Shown: positions 33,568-42,620, numbered from the stretch's first letter. The stretch: 64,000 nucleotides of DNA from JAOTWJ01 sp036398175 (GCA_036398175.1 DASWHL010000037.1:62001-126000), one strand, 5' to 3'. A program made the numbers and translations. Notes: a model not told the origin generated them from the sequence alone.

Positions 33568-34347
33568 TCAGGTTACGCGCTCCGCGGCGTGCAGGCAAAT
33601 CCCTCCTCCCAGGTGTCGCAGGACCCGGCTCACCCGGAACCCCACCCCTTCGAGCAGCTGCCGGAACCCGGGCGGCGTCACCCAGCGGTCGAGGGAGCGG
33701 GCGAGGTAGCCGTAGGCCTCCGGCTCCCCGTGCCACCACGCGCCCACGGCCCGTCCGGCTCCGCGCAGATACCACCGGAACACCCGGCGCCACGCCGGGC
33801 TCTCCGGCAGGAAGAAGTCGAGGTCGAACAGCCACCCGCCCGGGCGAACCACCCTGGCCACCTCGTCCAGGGCCGCAGCGGCGTCCGGCACGTTCCGGAA
33901 GCCGTACGCCACCGTGGCCGCGGCGACCGCACCGTGGGCCAGCGGGAGGGACATGAGATCCGCCCGGAGGAGGACCGGGGCCGCGGGGCGTCCGGGCTCC
34001 CGGGACGCCCGGGCTCCGCTCAGGCGATCCCGCGCGGTGCGGAGCATGGCCGCATTGGGATCCAACCCAACCACCCGCCGATCCCTCGATCCACCGATCG
34101 CCCGGTCAATCGCCCGTGCGACGTCACCCGTCCCGCACGCCAGATCCGCCACCACGTCCCCCGGCCGCACGACGTCGGCAACCCAGCGCGCGAGTTGGCG
34201 CTTCCAACCCGCGTCCATGCCGGCCGAGAAGAGCCGCGTAAAGCGGTCGTACGATGGGGCGACGGTATCGAACACGGCGGTGACGTAGCGCTGTCTCCGC
34301 GCGGGGTCGCGCAGGTGAAGGTCGGGATCGAGATCGCGCAGGGACAT
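33568..34347 (-). CDS. ubiE: UbiE/MenG-type SAM-dependent C-methyltransferase
   Basis: 259 aa. Class I methyltransferase of the ubiquinone/menaquinone biosynthesis group, which methylates the quinone ring at carbon. The N-terminal FDTVAPSYDRFTRLFSAGMDAGWKRQLA and the SAM-binding DLACGTGDVA are family hallmarks. GLDPNAAML, YGFRNVPD and DEVARVVRPGGWL support this too. The ATG at 34347 (MSLRDLDPD) is preferred; an earlier ATG at 34383 adds 12 unconserved residues. It stands alone, divergent from the 2-oxoglutarate dehydrogenase gene. The 215 bp before its 3' end (33353-33567) hold nothing I can identify. Confidence 0.85.
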   Translation of the reverse strand: MSLRDLDPDLHLRDPARRQRYVTAVFDTVAPSYDRFTRLFSAGMDAGWKRQLARWVADVVRPGDVVADLACGTGDVARAIDRAIGGSRDRRVVGLDPNAAMLRTARDRLSGARASREPGRPAAPVLLRADLMSLPLAHGAVAAATVAYGFRNVPDAAAALDEVARVVRPGGWLFDLDFFLPESPAWRRVFRWYLRGAGRAVGAWWHGEPEAYGYLARSLDRWVTPPGFRQLLEGVGFRVSRVLRHLGGGICLHAAERVT

Positions 34348-34503
34348 GGCCCGTAACGTCGCCCGTAACCTCCTCCCGAGCAACGGATTCCGGCGGACCC
34401 GCTATCTTTCCGTCGTCGTCGCGAGCACCGTGGACGGGCCCCCAGCAGCGCGCCCGCTCCACGGGTTTCCGCTCCTGGTGGACCGCCGGCAGGACGAGCA
34501 ACC

Positions 34504-37500
34504 GTGTTCGAGAACATCTTCGAGACCGTGAACTCCGGATTCGCCCAGGCCCTCTACGAGGATTACCTGCGCGACCCGACGTCCGTCCCGCCCGAGTGGC
34601 GGGAGTTGTTCGACAACGGCGTGAAGGGCGAACCGCCCGGGGCCAATGGCGGGACCGCGACGCCGGGCAGCCAGCAGCGGGCAGCGGGGCAGCGAGGCAG
34701 CGAGGCAGCGTCTTCGGGAGCGGGCGTGTCGGCGGATTCCGCATCTGCCACGCTGCCCCGCTCCGGCGCTGCCCCGGAACCCATCGTCGGCCCCGCCCTG
34801 CGCCTACTCCAGAACATGCAGGCGTCGCTCACGGTGCCGACGGCCACGTCGTTCCGCGACGTGGACGTGTCGGCCCTGTGGGAGTTCCGCGCGGCGCTGA
34901 ACCGCGGGCTGGCCGCGCGTGGGAAGAAGCTCTCGTTCACGCACGTGATCGGCTGGGCCATCGTGCGGGCGTGCGAGCAGTACCCGTCTCTGTGTGAGGC
35001 GGTGGTGGACGTGAACGGCGCGCCGCACCGGCTGTCACCCGGGGACGTCAACCTCGGGCTCGCGGTGGACGTCGAGCGCAAGGACGGCAGCCGCGGGCTG
35101 CTCGTCCCGATCATCCGGAACGCGGCACGCCTGTCGTTCTCGGAGTACCACGCCGAATACGAGCGGCTGGTGGCGGGGGCCCGGGGCGGGAAACTGCTCC
35201 CGGACGCCTACATGGGCGGCACGATCACGCTCACCAATCCCGGAACGCTCGGCACGGTGGCGTCCGTCCCGCGGCTCATGAAGGGCCAGGGCTCCATCAT
35301 CGCGACGGGCGCCATCCGCGATGTGGCGGGACGGCGGCTGATGACGGTCACGAGCACCTACGACCACCGGATCATCCAGGGCGCCGAGTCGGGTCTGTTC
35401 CTGCAACACGTGGACGAGCTGCTGCGGGGCGAGCACCGGTTCTTCGCCGAGATCGCCGAGGAGCTGGGCGTGGCGTGGGACGCCCGGACGGCCGCGGTCG
35501 CCGCCGCGCCGGCCACGGCCGGCGGCGTCGGGCTGGATTTCCTCACTCACGTCGCGGCGGCCATGCAGCTCGTGGGCGCGTTCCGCACCCATGGCTACCT
35601 TGCGGCCCAGCTCGACCCGCTGGGCTCCGCGCCCACGGGCGAGCCCGGACTGGATCCCGCCAACGTCGGCCTCACGGACGAGGTGATGCGGCGGATTCCG
35701 ATCGGCGTGCTCAACACGTACGTCGGCGGCGAGACGCTGGCCGACGCCGTGCCGCGGCTCCGCGAGACGTACTGCGGCACGATCGCCTACGAGATCGAGC
35801 ACATCGCCAATCCCGACGAGCGGACCTGGCTGCGCCGCGTGATCGAGTCCGGCGAGCATTTCCTGCCCCTCTCCGACGACGACCGCCGCCAGCTGCTCAC
35901 CGACCTCACGCGGGTCGAGACGTTGGAGTCGTTCCTCCACAAGTCCTATCTGGGCAGCAAGCGCTTCGGCATCGAGGGGCTCGACACGCTGGTGCCGATG
36001 CTCCGCCGCGCCATCGAGCTGTCCTACGAGCAGGGCACTCGCGCCGCCATCATGGGCATGGCGCACCGCGGCCGGCTCAACGTGCTGTCGCACATTCTCG
36101 GACTCAGCTACGAGGTGCTGCTGGCGGAGTTCGAGGGCGGGCGCGCGGTCGAGGAGACCCTCACGCCGCGCGGCGGCACCGGCGACGTGAAGTACCACCA
36201 TGGGGCGGCGGGAACCTTCACGACGGCACGGGGCGACTCGCTGGCCGTCACGCTGATGCCCAATCCCAGCCACCTCGAGGCGGTGAACCCCGTGGTGGAG
36301 GGCTACGCGCGCGCCCATCAGACCGACCGGACCGGCGCCGACGCCCTGCACGAGCCCTGCTGCGTGCTGCCCATCCTGATGCACGGCGACGCCGCGTTCG
36401 CGGCGCAGGGCGTGGTGGCGGAGACGCTCAACCTGGCCAAGCTCGCGGGCTACGGGACGGGCGGCACCCTGCACGTGATCATGAACAACCAGGTGGGCTT
36501 CACCACGGACGCGCGCGACGCGCGGTCCACGGATTTCGCGAGCGATCTAGCCAAGGGATTCGACATCCCGATCATCCACGTGAACGCGGACGACGCCGAG
36601 GCCTGCATCGCGGCCGTGAACCTGGCGATGATGTTCCGCCGGAAGTTCGCCAACGACGTGGTCATCAACCTCGTGGGCTACCGGCGCCACGGCCACAACG
36701 AGGGTGACGAGCCGCGCTACACGCAGCCCGTCATGTATCAGCGGATTGACGCACACCCGACGGTCCGCGAGCTGTACGCGCGGCGCCTGGTGGCGCTCGG
36801 CGTGGTGTCGCAGGACCACGCGGACGCGGAAGCGGAGCGCGCCAACCAGACGCTCGTCACCACCCTGGAGGAGCTGCGCGCGGACCTGGCGGACGGTGAA
36901 TGGGACGGCGCGGAGCCGGACCGCGTGACCGGCATGTTCGTGGCGGTGACCGAACCGGAGACGGCCGTGGCCGAGCCGGTGCTCGAGGAGGTGAACGCCG
37001 ACCTGCACCGCGTGCCCGACGGCTTCCACCTCAACCGGAAGCTCGTGAAGCAGTTCCGGCAGCGGTCCGCGCTCACGCCCGATCTGGCCATTGACTGGGC
37101 GCACGCGGAAGCGCTGGCGCTCGGGACGCTGCGGACTGACGGCGTCCCGATCCGCCTCACGGGACAGGACACGCGGCGCGGGACGTTCAGCCAGCGGCAT
37201 CTCGTGCTGCACGACGCGGAATCCGGCGCGGAGTTCGCACCCGTCCAGCACGTGTCCCGCGCCACGGCGCCGATCGAGCTGCACAACTCGCCGCTGTCGG
37301 AATACGGCGCCCTCGGCTTCGAGTACGGGTACGGGATCGCCGACACGCGCACGCTGGTGCTGTGGGAGGCGCAGTTCGGCGACTTCGCCAACGGGGCGGA
37401 GATCATCATTGACCAGTTCATCATCGCGGGGCTCGCCAAGTGGGGGCAGACCTCCCGCCTGACGATGCTCCTCCCGCATGGCTACGAGGGCCAGGGTCCG

Positions 37501-38118
37501 GAGCACTCGAGCGCGCGGGTGGAGCGGTACCTGGCGCTCGCGGTGGAGGGCAACATCCGCGTCGCGAACTGTTCGACGCCCGCGCAGTATTTCCACCTGC
37601 TGCGCCGCCAGGGGCTGCATCGCGAGGTGCGCCCGCTCGTCGTGTTCACGCCCAAGAGCCTGCTCCGGCACCCGCGCGCCGTGTCCACGGTCGCGGACTT
37701 CACCGGGGGCCGGTTCGCGCCCGCGCTGGACGACCCGGCGCTCCCCGGCCCCCGGAGCGAGGTGACGCGCCTGGTGTTGTGCACCGGGAAGGCCTACTAC
37801 GACGTGATCACCGACGACCGGCGTCGGGACGCACACACCGTGGCCGTGGGACGGGTCGAGCTGCTCTACCCCTTCCCGACCGAGGAGATCCGCGCGCTGC
37901 TCGACGCCTACCCGAGCCTTCGCGAGGTGGTGTGGCTCCAGGAGGAGCCCGCCAACATGGGGCCGCGGAAGTGGGTGGTGCCTCAGCTCGAGGAACTGGC
38001 CCCGGACGGGCTGACGGTGCGGTACGTGTCGCGACCGGAGCGGTCGAGCCCGGCGGAAGGCTACCCCGCGGCGCATAAGATCGAGCAGCACCGCCTGGTA
38101 ACCGAGGCCCTGGGCTGA
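34504..38118 (+). CDS. kgd: Multifunctional 2-oxoglutarate dehydrogenase (E2-E1 fusion, OdhA/Kgd type)
   Basis: 1204 aa. A short E1o N-terminal motif (FAQALYEDYLRDPTSVPPEWRELF) is followed by a low-complexity linker (residues ~54-91). Next is an E2 succinyltransferase catalytic domain (~95-330) with the active-site TYDHRIIQGAESGLFL. Then comes a full thiamine-diphosphate E1 (~400-1204), including AHRGRLNVL, GTGDVKYHHG, HGDAAFAAQGVV, the GYRRHGHNEGDEPRYTQP cofactor region and EAQFGDFANGA. No lipoyl domain is present. This architecture is known from Actinobacteria, where lipoate is supplied by a separate E2. The linker is encoded by inverted GGCAGCG repeats. The start is a GTG. Confidence 0.93.
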   Translation: MFENIFETVNSGFAQALYEDYLRDPTSVPPEWRELFDNGVKGEPPGANGGTATPGSQQRAAGQRGSEAASSGAGVSADSASATLPRSGAAPEPIVGPALRLLQNMQASLTVPTATSFRDVDVSALWEFRAALNRGLAARGKKLSFTHVIGWAIVRACEQYPSLCEAVVDVNGAPHRLSPGDVNLGLAVDVERKDGSRGLLVPIIRNAARLSFSEYHAEYERLVAGARGGKLLPDAYMGGTITLTNPGTLGTVASVPRLMKGQGSIIATGAIRDVAGRRLMTVTSTYDHRIIQGAESGLFLQHVDELLRGEHRFFAEIAEELGVAWDARTAAVAAAPATAGGVGLDFLTHVAAAMQLVGAFRTHGYLAAQLDPLGSAPTGEPGLDPANVGLTDEVMRRIPIGVLNTYVGGETLADAVPRLRETYCGTIAYEIEHIANPDERTWLRRVIESGEHFLPLSDDDRRQLLTDLTRVETLESFLHKSYLGSKRFGIEGLDTLVPMLRRAIELSYEQGTRAAIMGMAHRGRLNVLSHILGLSYEVLLAEFEGGRAVEETLTPRGGTGDVKYHHGAAGTFTTARGDSLAVTLMPNPSHLEAVNPVVEGYARAHQTDRTGADALHEPCCVLPILMHGDAAFAAQGVVAETLNLAKLAGYGTGGTLHVIMNNQVGFTTDARDARSTDFASDLAKGFDIPIIHVNADDAEACIAAVNLAMMFRRKFANDVVINLVGYRRHGHNEGDEPRYTQPVMYQRIDAHPTVRELYARRLVALGVVSQDHADAEAERANQTLVTTLEELRADLADGEWDGAEPDRVTGMFVAVTEPETAVAEPVLEEVNADLHRVPDGFHLNRKLVKQFRQRSALTPDLAIDWAHAEALALGTLRTDGVPIRLTGQDTRRGTFSQRHLVLHDAESGAEFAPVQHVSRATAPIELHNSPLSEYGALGFEYGYGIADTRTLVLWEAQFGDFANGAEIIIDQFIIAGLAKWGQTSRLTMLLPHGYEGQGPEHSSARVERYLALAVEGNIRVANCSTPAQYFHLLRRQGLHREVRPLVVFTPKSLLRHPRAVSTVADFTGGRFAPALDDPALPGPRSEVTRLVLCTGKAYYDVITDDRRRDAHTVAVGRVELLYPFPTEEIRALLDAYPSLREVVWLQEEPANMGPRKWVVPQLEELAPDGLTVRYVSRPERSSPAEGYPAAHKIEQHRLVTEALG
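34665..34777 (+). repeat. In-frame inverted GGCAGCG repeats in the dehydrogenase linker
   Basis: Forward units (GGCAGC, GGGCAGCG, GGGGCAGCGA, GGCAGCGA, GGCAGCG, 34665-34710) are followed by inverted ones (CTGCCACGCTGCCCCGC, CGGCGCTGCCCC, 34745-34777). The segment encodes only the low-complexity linker between the N-terminal motif and the E2 domain. Confidence 0.65.
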
Positions 38119-38134
38119 CGCGGGTTTACCCGCG
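38119..38134. terminator. Hairpin between convergent genes
   Basis: CGCGGGT-TT-ACCCGCG forms a perfect 7-bp stem immediately after the dehydrogenase stop and overlapping the stop codon of the convergent membrane protein. There is no U-tract in either direction, so it is a weak or Rho-assisted end at best. Confidence 0.4.
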
Positions 38135-38632
38135 CACCTCACCCATCGGAATCTGCCGGAGCTGCCGGCGCAGGGCCGGGTGGAGCCAGAGCAGGTAGCC
38201 GCCCATCGTCATGGCGGCCGCGATGCTCGCCACGGCGATCGGGAGCCAGGCGCCGGATCCCATGAGGGGCGAGGCGAAGAAGTACACGGCCCCGAACAGG
38301 TGGAACCCTACGAAGACCAACGCCACCAGCACGGCATAATGGCTGATCGGGTACTTTTCGCTCTTGGCCACCAGCCATGAGGCGACGAATCCGACCGCGA
38401 GCATGACCAGGGCGTGCACCATGTTGAAGGTCAGCACCGCGGCCGGCGTGATCACGAGTGGGGATGGGTCCTTCAGCCCGAAGAACAGCGCGGCGCCGAG
38501 CAGCGCCGCCGTCTCGAACGGCGAGTGGCCGCCGACGAGGTTGACCAGCACGAAGAACAGCACGATCGTGAGATACCCGATGAGGCCGGCGAACAGGCCG
38601 CCCTGGAGGATGATCTCGGTTTCCTTCCGCAT
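38126..38632 (-). CDS. Conserved-looking four-TM membrane protein of unknown function
   Basis: 168 aa from the ATG at 38632. A short charged start (MRKETEIILQGG) is followed by four clear membrane helices (GLIGYLTIVLFFVLVNLVGG, FNMVHALVMLAVGFVASWLV, YAVLVALVFVGFHLFGAVYFFA and IAVASIAAAMTMGGYLLWL). A cytosolic tail LHPALRRQLRQIP follows. I do not recognise a family. It is convergent with the dehydrogenase gene and divergent from yggT. Confidence 0.65.
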   Translation of the reverse strand: MRKETEIILQGGLFAGLIGYLTIVLFFVLVNLVGGHSPFETAALLGAALFFGLKDPSPLVITPAAVLTFNMVHALVMLAVGFVASWLVAKSEKYPISHYAVLVALVFVGFHLFGAVYFFASPLMGSGAWLPIAVASIAAAMTMGGYLLWLHPALRRQLRQIPMGEVRG

Positions 38633-38722
38633 ACCCACCTCGCATCAGACGCCTGTCGCAACGTACGGGTTGCTCGCGACGCCGTCCGATGAACACCGGA
38701 TGAAGGTTCGTTCACGCTGACC

Positions 38723-39289
38723 ATGCCCGTTTACGAAGCCCTCCGTCTTGCCGTGCTCGTCATCGCCGTAGCCGCCCTCCTGGTGTCGGTGGGGAGCTGG
38801 GCCGTCACGACGCGCCGCATCAGCCCCTTCAGCGGGCTCGCGCAACTGATCCGCGGCGTGAGCGATCCCGTCCTGCGCCCGGTGGAACGCTGGCTCGTGA
38901 CCCGCGGGCGCAACCCGCAGGATGCGCCGTGGTGGCTGCTCGGCGGCGTCGTCGTGGGCGGCATCCTCGCGCTCACGCTCGTCCAGTGGCTGGGGGGGAC
39001 CGTGGCGAATCTGGTCGCCGCGGGCCGGTCGGGGCCACGCAGCACCATCCGGCTCGTGATCTACCTGGGGTTCCAGCTGGTGCTGTTCGCGCTGATCGCG
39101 CGTGTGGTGGGCTCGTGGTTCGGCGCGGGCCGCTTCAACCGGTGGCTGCGTCCCGCCTACCTCGTCACCGACTGGGTCGTGGAGCCGCTGCGCCGGTTCA
39201 TCCCGCCCATGGGGATGCTGGACATCACGCCCCTCGCGGCCTGGCTGCTGCTTCAGATCCTGCTGAGCATCATCCTCGGCCTGATCTGA
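38723..39289 (+). CDS. YggT-family membrane protein
   Basis: 188 aa with the two-halved YggT layout. Each half has a membrane segment followed by a conserved loop and a second segment: LIRGVSDPVLRPVERWL in the first half and LVTDWVVEPLRRFIPPMGMLDITPLAAWLLLQILLSIIL in the second. The PPMG-hD-hTP motif is diagnostic. Function is uncertain; family members are linked to osmotic or division-related membrane processes. It ends 15 bp from the convergent histone-deacetylase-like gene. Confidence 0.82.
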   Translation: MPVYEALRLAVLVIAVAALLVSVGSWAVTTRRISPFSGLAQLIRGVSDPVLRPVERWLVTRGRNPQDAPWWLLGGVVVGGILALTLVQWLGGTVANLVAAGRSGPRSTIRLVIYLGFQLVLFALIARVVGSWFGAGRFNRWLRPAYLVTDWVVEPLRRFIPPMGMLDITPLAAWLLLQILLSIILGLI

Positions 39290-39304
39290 CCGGACCGGTC
39301 CCGC

Positions 39305-41050
39305 TCAGGACCGGAGCTCGTACCGCGGGGGCGCCGTCGTGCCCCGCCGATCCCGCAGCAGGGCCCGCAGCCGTTCGCTCACCGGAAAGACCGTGATGCC
39401 CGGCTCCCACCGGACGGGCGTACCGGACTCCGCGTCCACAACCCGTCCCGCCGCGAGCGCGGCTTCGGCCTTCGCCAGCGGCAGCCCGGCCAGCAGCGCG
39501 TGCAACGCCGCGAACCGCGCCGCGACGTCACCGTCCAGGAACTGAACGTGGTGGCGGCCCTGGACCGCCATGTAGTACTGCGACGGCGCGGACACGAGCC
39601 CGTCCAGCGTGAGCCGTTCGCAGAGCAGGACGATCCACGCCACGACTTCCCGCAGCAGGCCCAGGCCCGGATACGTCTGCCCGGGCAGCCGGGGCTCGAC
39701 CGCCGAAAAGCCGCGCCGCGGATCCTGGAGCTGGAGCCACTCGACGTACAACACTTCCAACCCGGGCACGATGCGCCGGTTACGGCTGATCCGAAGCTCC
39801 ATCAGCAACAGCGTCTGGTCCGCGTCCCCGTAGAGCCGGATCAGCTCGCCGGTGCCGCTGCCGAAGGCAATCTCCACGCTGGGATCGGCGTAGCCGCGTC
39901 GTCGCACGAGGTCCAGGATCCCGACTTCCTCGAGCGATACTTCGATGGCGTGGCGCGAGAACGCCCCCAGCACGCGCGTGCCCGGCCCGGCGCCCGGAAC
40001 GACGGCGAACAGATCCTCCTGCGTGAGCCCCCAGTCCGCGGACTCCTCCCTGGGGAGGGAGGTGCGGCGGTACCGCCGCACCGTCAGCTCCAGGTCGTCG
40101 GGCGGCTCGATCGCACCGCCGCCGGCCAGCCACGCCAGGAACCGCGCGGAGTAGCGCCAGGTTCGGCGGCCGTATCCGCCTGCCAGCACCACTGCGACCG
40201 GGAGCATCCGGTCGTACGCGCGGATCGTGTCCATCACGAATCGGTCCCGCGCGATCATGCCCGCCGCCGTCACGCACCAGTCGCCCATCCGGTCGTCCTC
40301 GGCCGGATCCGTCCCCGCGACGTAGATGACCAGCTGCGGGCGGTGCGACGCGACCACGTCGGGCAGCGACGACCGCAGCGCGTCCATCAGCGCGGCATCG
40401 CCGACGCCCGTCCCGAGCGCCAGGGACGTTGCGGCCACTCCCCCCTGCGGCTCCCAATGCTGGTTGTGAATGCTGAATTTGTGGACCGTGGGATCGTCGG
40501 AGAACGCGGCCCGGGTCCCGTTTCCGTCGTGCAGGTCGAGATCCACGATCAGGACGCGCCCGCCGAACCCGTGCTCCCTGGCGTGGGCCACCGCGATCGC
40601 CAGGTCGTTGATGAGGCAGAAGCCCATCCCCTGCGACGGCGTCGCGTGATGGAGACCACCGCCAAGGTTCACGGCCGGAAGCCCGGTGCGCAGCGCCAGC
40701 TGGACGGCCCGGACGGTCCCGCCCGTGACGAGGCGCTGCTGGTCCAGGGCCCGCTGGCGCTCGACGTCGGTGAGGGGCACGCCCACCGCCTGGGAAACGA
40801 CGTCGGCCCGGTCCAGGGACACGACGTAGTCGGCGGTATGGACCCGGAGGATCCCGCGCATGCTCACCGGCCGCGGCCGTACCACCGCCCCGAGCCCAAC
40901 CAGCCCCTCCTCCCGCAGGAACGCCGCGATCCGCTCCCCCCGCTCGGGGTCGAGCGGGATGCGCGGAATGGTCTGCGTGTAGCCCGGATGGTGGACCAGC
41001 CAGATCCGATTCGGTCGCAGGCGCCGGAGGGCACGCCAGAGGAGGCGCAT
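39305..41050 (-). CDS. Histone-deacetylase-like protein with ~250-residue C-terminal extension
   Basis: 581 aa. The N-terminal ~320 residues are a class I/II deacetylase fold. It has the paired active-site histidines in GGGLHHATPSQGMGFCLIND (near residue 135), zinc ligands in VDLDLHDGNGT and GTDPAEDD, and the catalytic-tyrosine loop GGYG. Bacterial members deacetylate acetylpolyamines or small acetylated compounds. The C-terminal ~250 residues (after GAIEPPDDLELTVRRYRR) match nothing I know but contain coherent sequence. The ATG at 41050 lies 6 nt after a TACCTT element; the upstream frame is low-complexity LTALTALTAL from a repeat array and is not coding. Confidence 0.82.
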   Translation of the reverse strand: MRLLWRALRRLRPNRIWLVHHPGYTQTIPRIPLDPERGERIAAFLREEGLVGLGAVVRPRPVSMRGILRVHTADYVVSLDRADVVSQAVGVPLTDVERQRALDQQRLVTGGTVRAVQLALRTGLPAVNLGGGLHHATPSQGMGFCLINDLAIAVAHAREHGFGGRVLIVDLDLHDGNGTRAAFSDDPTVHKFSIHNQHWEPQGGVAATSLALGTGVGDAALMDALRSSLPDVVASHRPQLVIYVAGTDPAEDDRMGDWCVTAAGMIARDRFVMDTIRAYDRMLPVAVVLAGGYGRRTWRYSARFLAWLAGGGAIEPPDDLELTVRRYRRTSLPREESADWGLTQEDLFAVVPGAGPGTRVLGAFSRHAIEVSLEEVGILDLVRRRGYADPSVEIAFGSGTGELIRLYGDADQTLLLMELRISRNRRIVPGLEVLYVEWLQLQDPRRGFSAVEPRLPGQTYPGLGLLREVVAWIVLLCERLTLDGLVSAPSQYYMAVQGRHHVQFLDGDVAARFAALHALLAGLPLAKAEAALAAGRVVDAESGTPVRWEPGITVFPVSERLRALLRDRRGTTAPPRYELRS

Positions 41051-41062
41051 GGGGGGAAGGTA
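41050..41062 (-). promoter_or_regulatory. Candidate -10 element of the histone-deacetylase-like gene
   Basis: On the minus strand TACCTT (41062-41057) is followed by six Cs and the ATG, the same spacing as at 15861-15873. No Shine-Dalgarno sequence is present, so the mRNA is probably leaderless. Confidence 0.4.
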
Positions 41063-41088
41063 GGGGGAGGGACGGTAGGGAGGCAGGA

Positions 41089-41124
41089 GGGCAGTAAGGG
41101 CAGTAAGGGCAGTAAGGGCAGTAA
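41089..41124 (+). repeat. Four tandem copies of GGGCAGTAA
   Basis: Perfect 9-bp copies at 41089, 41098, 41107 and 41116, followed by degenerate GGCAGGGAGGGCAGG. The array lies between the deacetylase-like and amidohydrolase genes, in their shared upstream region. Unit sequence differs from the GGGAACGAC arrays, but period and GC/purine bias are alike. Confidence 0.85.
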
Positions 41125-41225
41125 GGCAGGGAGGGCAGGCCGGCGGGGCCGAGGTAGGACCGGACTGGATCACGCGGGCGTTGCCGGGTTAGATAGACTG
41201 CACCCCAGCCCCCGTCGAGTTACCA

Positions 41226-42620
41226 ATGAGACAGCCACCCCGATTTCGCGTTCCTTCCGTCCCGACTGCCCTCACCGCCGTCGCCGCCCTCATGGCCCTG
41301 GGTCCCGGTCCTCTCGCCGCCCAGAGCATCACAGTCTTCGAAAACGTCAACGTCATCCCCATGGACCGGGAACGGGTCCTCGAGAACCAGACCGTCGTGG
41401 TGCGGGACGGGCGCGTCGCGGCGATGGGCCCGGCCGGTTCCGTGACGATGCCCGCGGGCGCGGTGCGCGTGGCGGCCGGCGGCCGATTCCTGCTGCCGGG
41501 GCTCGCCGAGATGCACGCACACATTCCGGCCCCCGGGGCCGCCAATACCCGCGGGGCGGACTACACGGAGAACGTGCTGTTCCTGTACGTCGCGGGAGGT
41601 GTGACCACCATCCGCGGCATGCTCGGCCACCCGTCCCATCTCGAGCTGCGGCGCCGGGTGGAGGCCGGCGAGGTCGTTGGACCGCGGATCTGGACCTCCG
41701 GTCCGTCGGTGAACGGGAACAGCGTGCCGACGCCGGCCGCCGCCGTCACGGCCGCCCGCGAACAGCGGGCCGGGGGGTACGACTTCATCAAGATCCATCC
41801 CGGCGTGCGGCGTGAGGTGTTCGACTCGCTCGATGCCGCGGCCGACCGCGAGGGAATCCGGTTTGCCGGCCACGTCCCGGTGGAGGTGGGGATCGAGCGG
41901 GCGCTCGAGGCCGGCTACTGGTCCATAGACCATCTCGACGGCTACGTCGAAGCCCTCGCCGGCCGCAGCGGCCAGCAGGCGCTGTGGTTCGGCGCCCAAC
42001 TGGGCCCCGCGGTGGACTTCGCCAGGATCCCCGACCTGGCCGCGCGCACGCGCGCCGCCGGTGTCTGGAATGTCCCGACGCAGACCTTGATGGAGAGCTT
42101 CGCCACCGCCGAGTCGGCGGCCCAACTCGCGGAGCGGCCGGAAATGCGGTACGTGCCCCCCGTGGACCGCCAGGGGTGGATTGCCTGGAAGAACACGCAG
42201 GACGCCCGCAACATTCCCCGCGCAGATCTGGACCGGTGGATCGAGGCGCGGCGCCGGTTGATCAAGGCCCTCGACGACGCCGGCGCGGGTCTGCTGCTGG
42301 GATCGGACGCGCCGCAGGTGTGGAACGTGCCCGGGTTCTCGGTGCACCGCGAGCTGGAAGCCCTCGTGGCGGCGGGCCTCACGCCCTACGAGGCGCTGGT
42401 AACGGGCACCCGCAACGTGGCCGTGTATCTGGGCACCGCGGATCGCGCCGGGACGATCGAGGTGGGAAGGCAGGCCGACTTCCTCCTGCTCGAGGCCAAC
42501 CCGCTGACGGACATCCGCAACACCACGCGCCGCGCGGGGGTCATGATCCGTGGTGTCTGGCATCCGCAGGCGGAGATCGAGGCGCGATTGGCGGGGATTG
42601 CGGAGGGGTATGGGGGGTAG
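41226..42620 (+). CDS. Secreted amidohydrolase-family metalloenzyme
   Basis: 464 aa with a signal peptide (FRVPSVPTALTAVAALMALGPGPLAAQ). The amidohydrolase barrel has the metal-binding HxH in LPGLAEMHAHIP and a possible bridging lysine in FIKIHP. Histidines in FAGHVP and SIDHLDG and the catalytic Asp in LLLGSDAPQ follow. The C-terminal TRNVAVYLGTADRAGTIEVGRQADFLLLEANP returns to the small beta domain. It is close to imidazolonepropionase/prolidase-like periplasmic enzymes; the substrate is not determinable. Its 3' end overlaps the DUF167 start. Confidence 0.85.
   Translation: MRQPPRFRVPSVPTALTAVAALMALGPGPLAAQSITVFENVNVIPMDRERVLENQTVVVRDGRVAAMGPAGSVTMPAGAVRVAAGGRFLLPGLAEMHAHIPAPGAANTRGADYTENVLFLYVAGGVTTIRGMLGHPSHLELRRRVEAGEVVGPRIWTSGPSVNGNSVPTPAAAVTAAREQRAGGYDFIKIHPGVRREVFDSLDAAADREGIRFAGHVPVEVGIERALEAGYWSIDHLDGYVEALAGRSGQQALWFGAQLGPAVDFARIPDLAARTRAAGVWNVPTQTLMESFATAESAAQLAERPEMRYVPPVDRQGWIAWKNTQDARNIPRADLDRWIEARRRLIKALDDAGAGLLLGSDAPQVWNVPGFSVHRELEALVAAGLTPYEALVTGTRNVAVYLGTADRAGTIEVGRQADFLLLEANPLTDIRNTTRRAGVMIRGVWHPQAEIEARLAGIAEGYGG

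Noticed and set aside
41089..41124. Transposon terminal repeats at the GGGCAGTAA array
   Set aside because: No transposase, target duplication or inverted partner is found nearby.
41050..41173. N-terminal extension LTALTALTAL of the deacetylase-like protein
   Set aside because: It is translated repeat DNA (GGGCAGTAA array); homology starts at the ATG at 41050.
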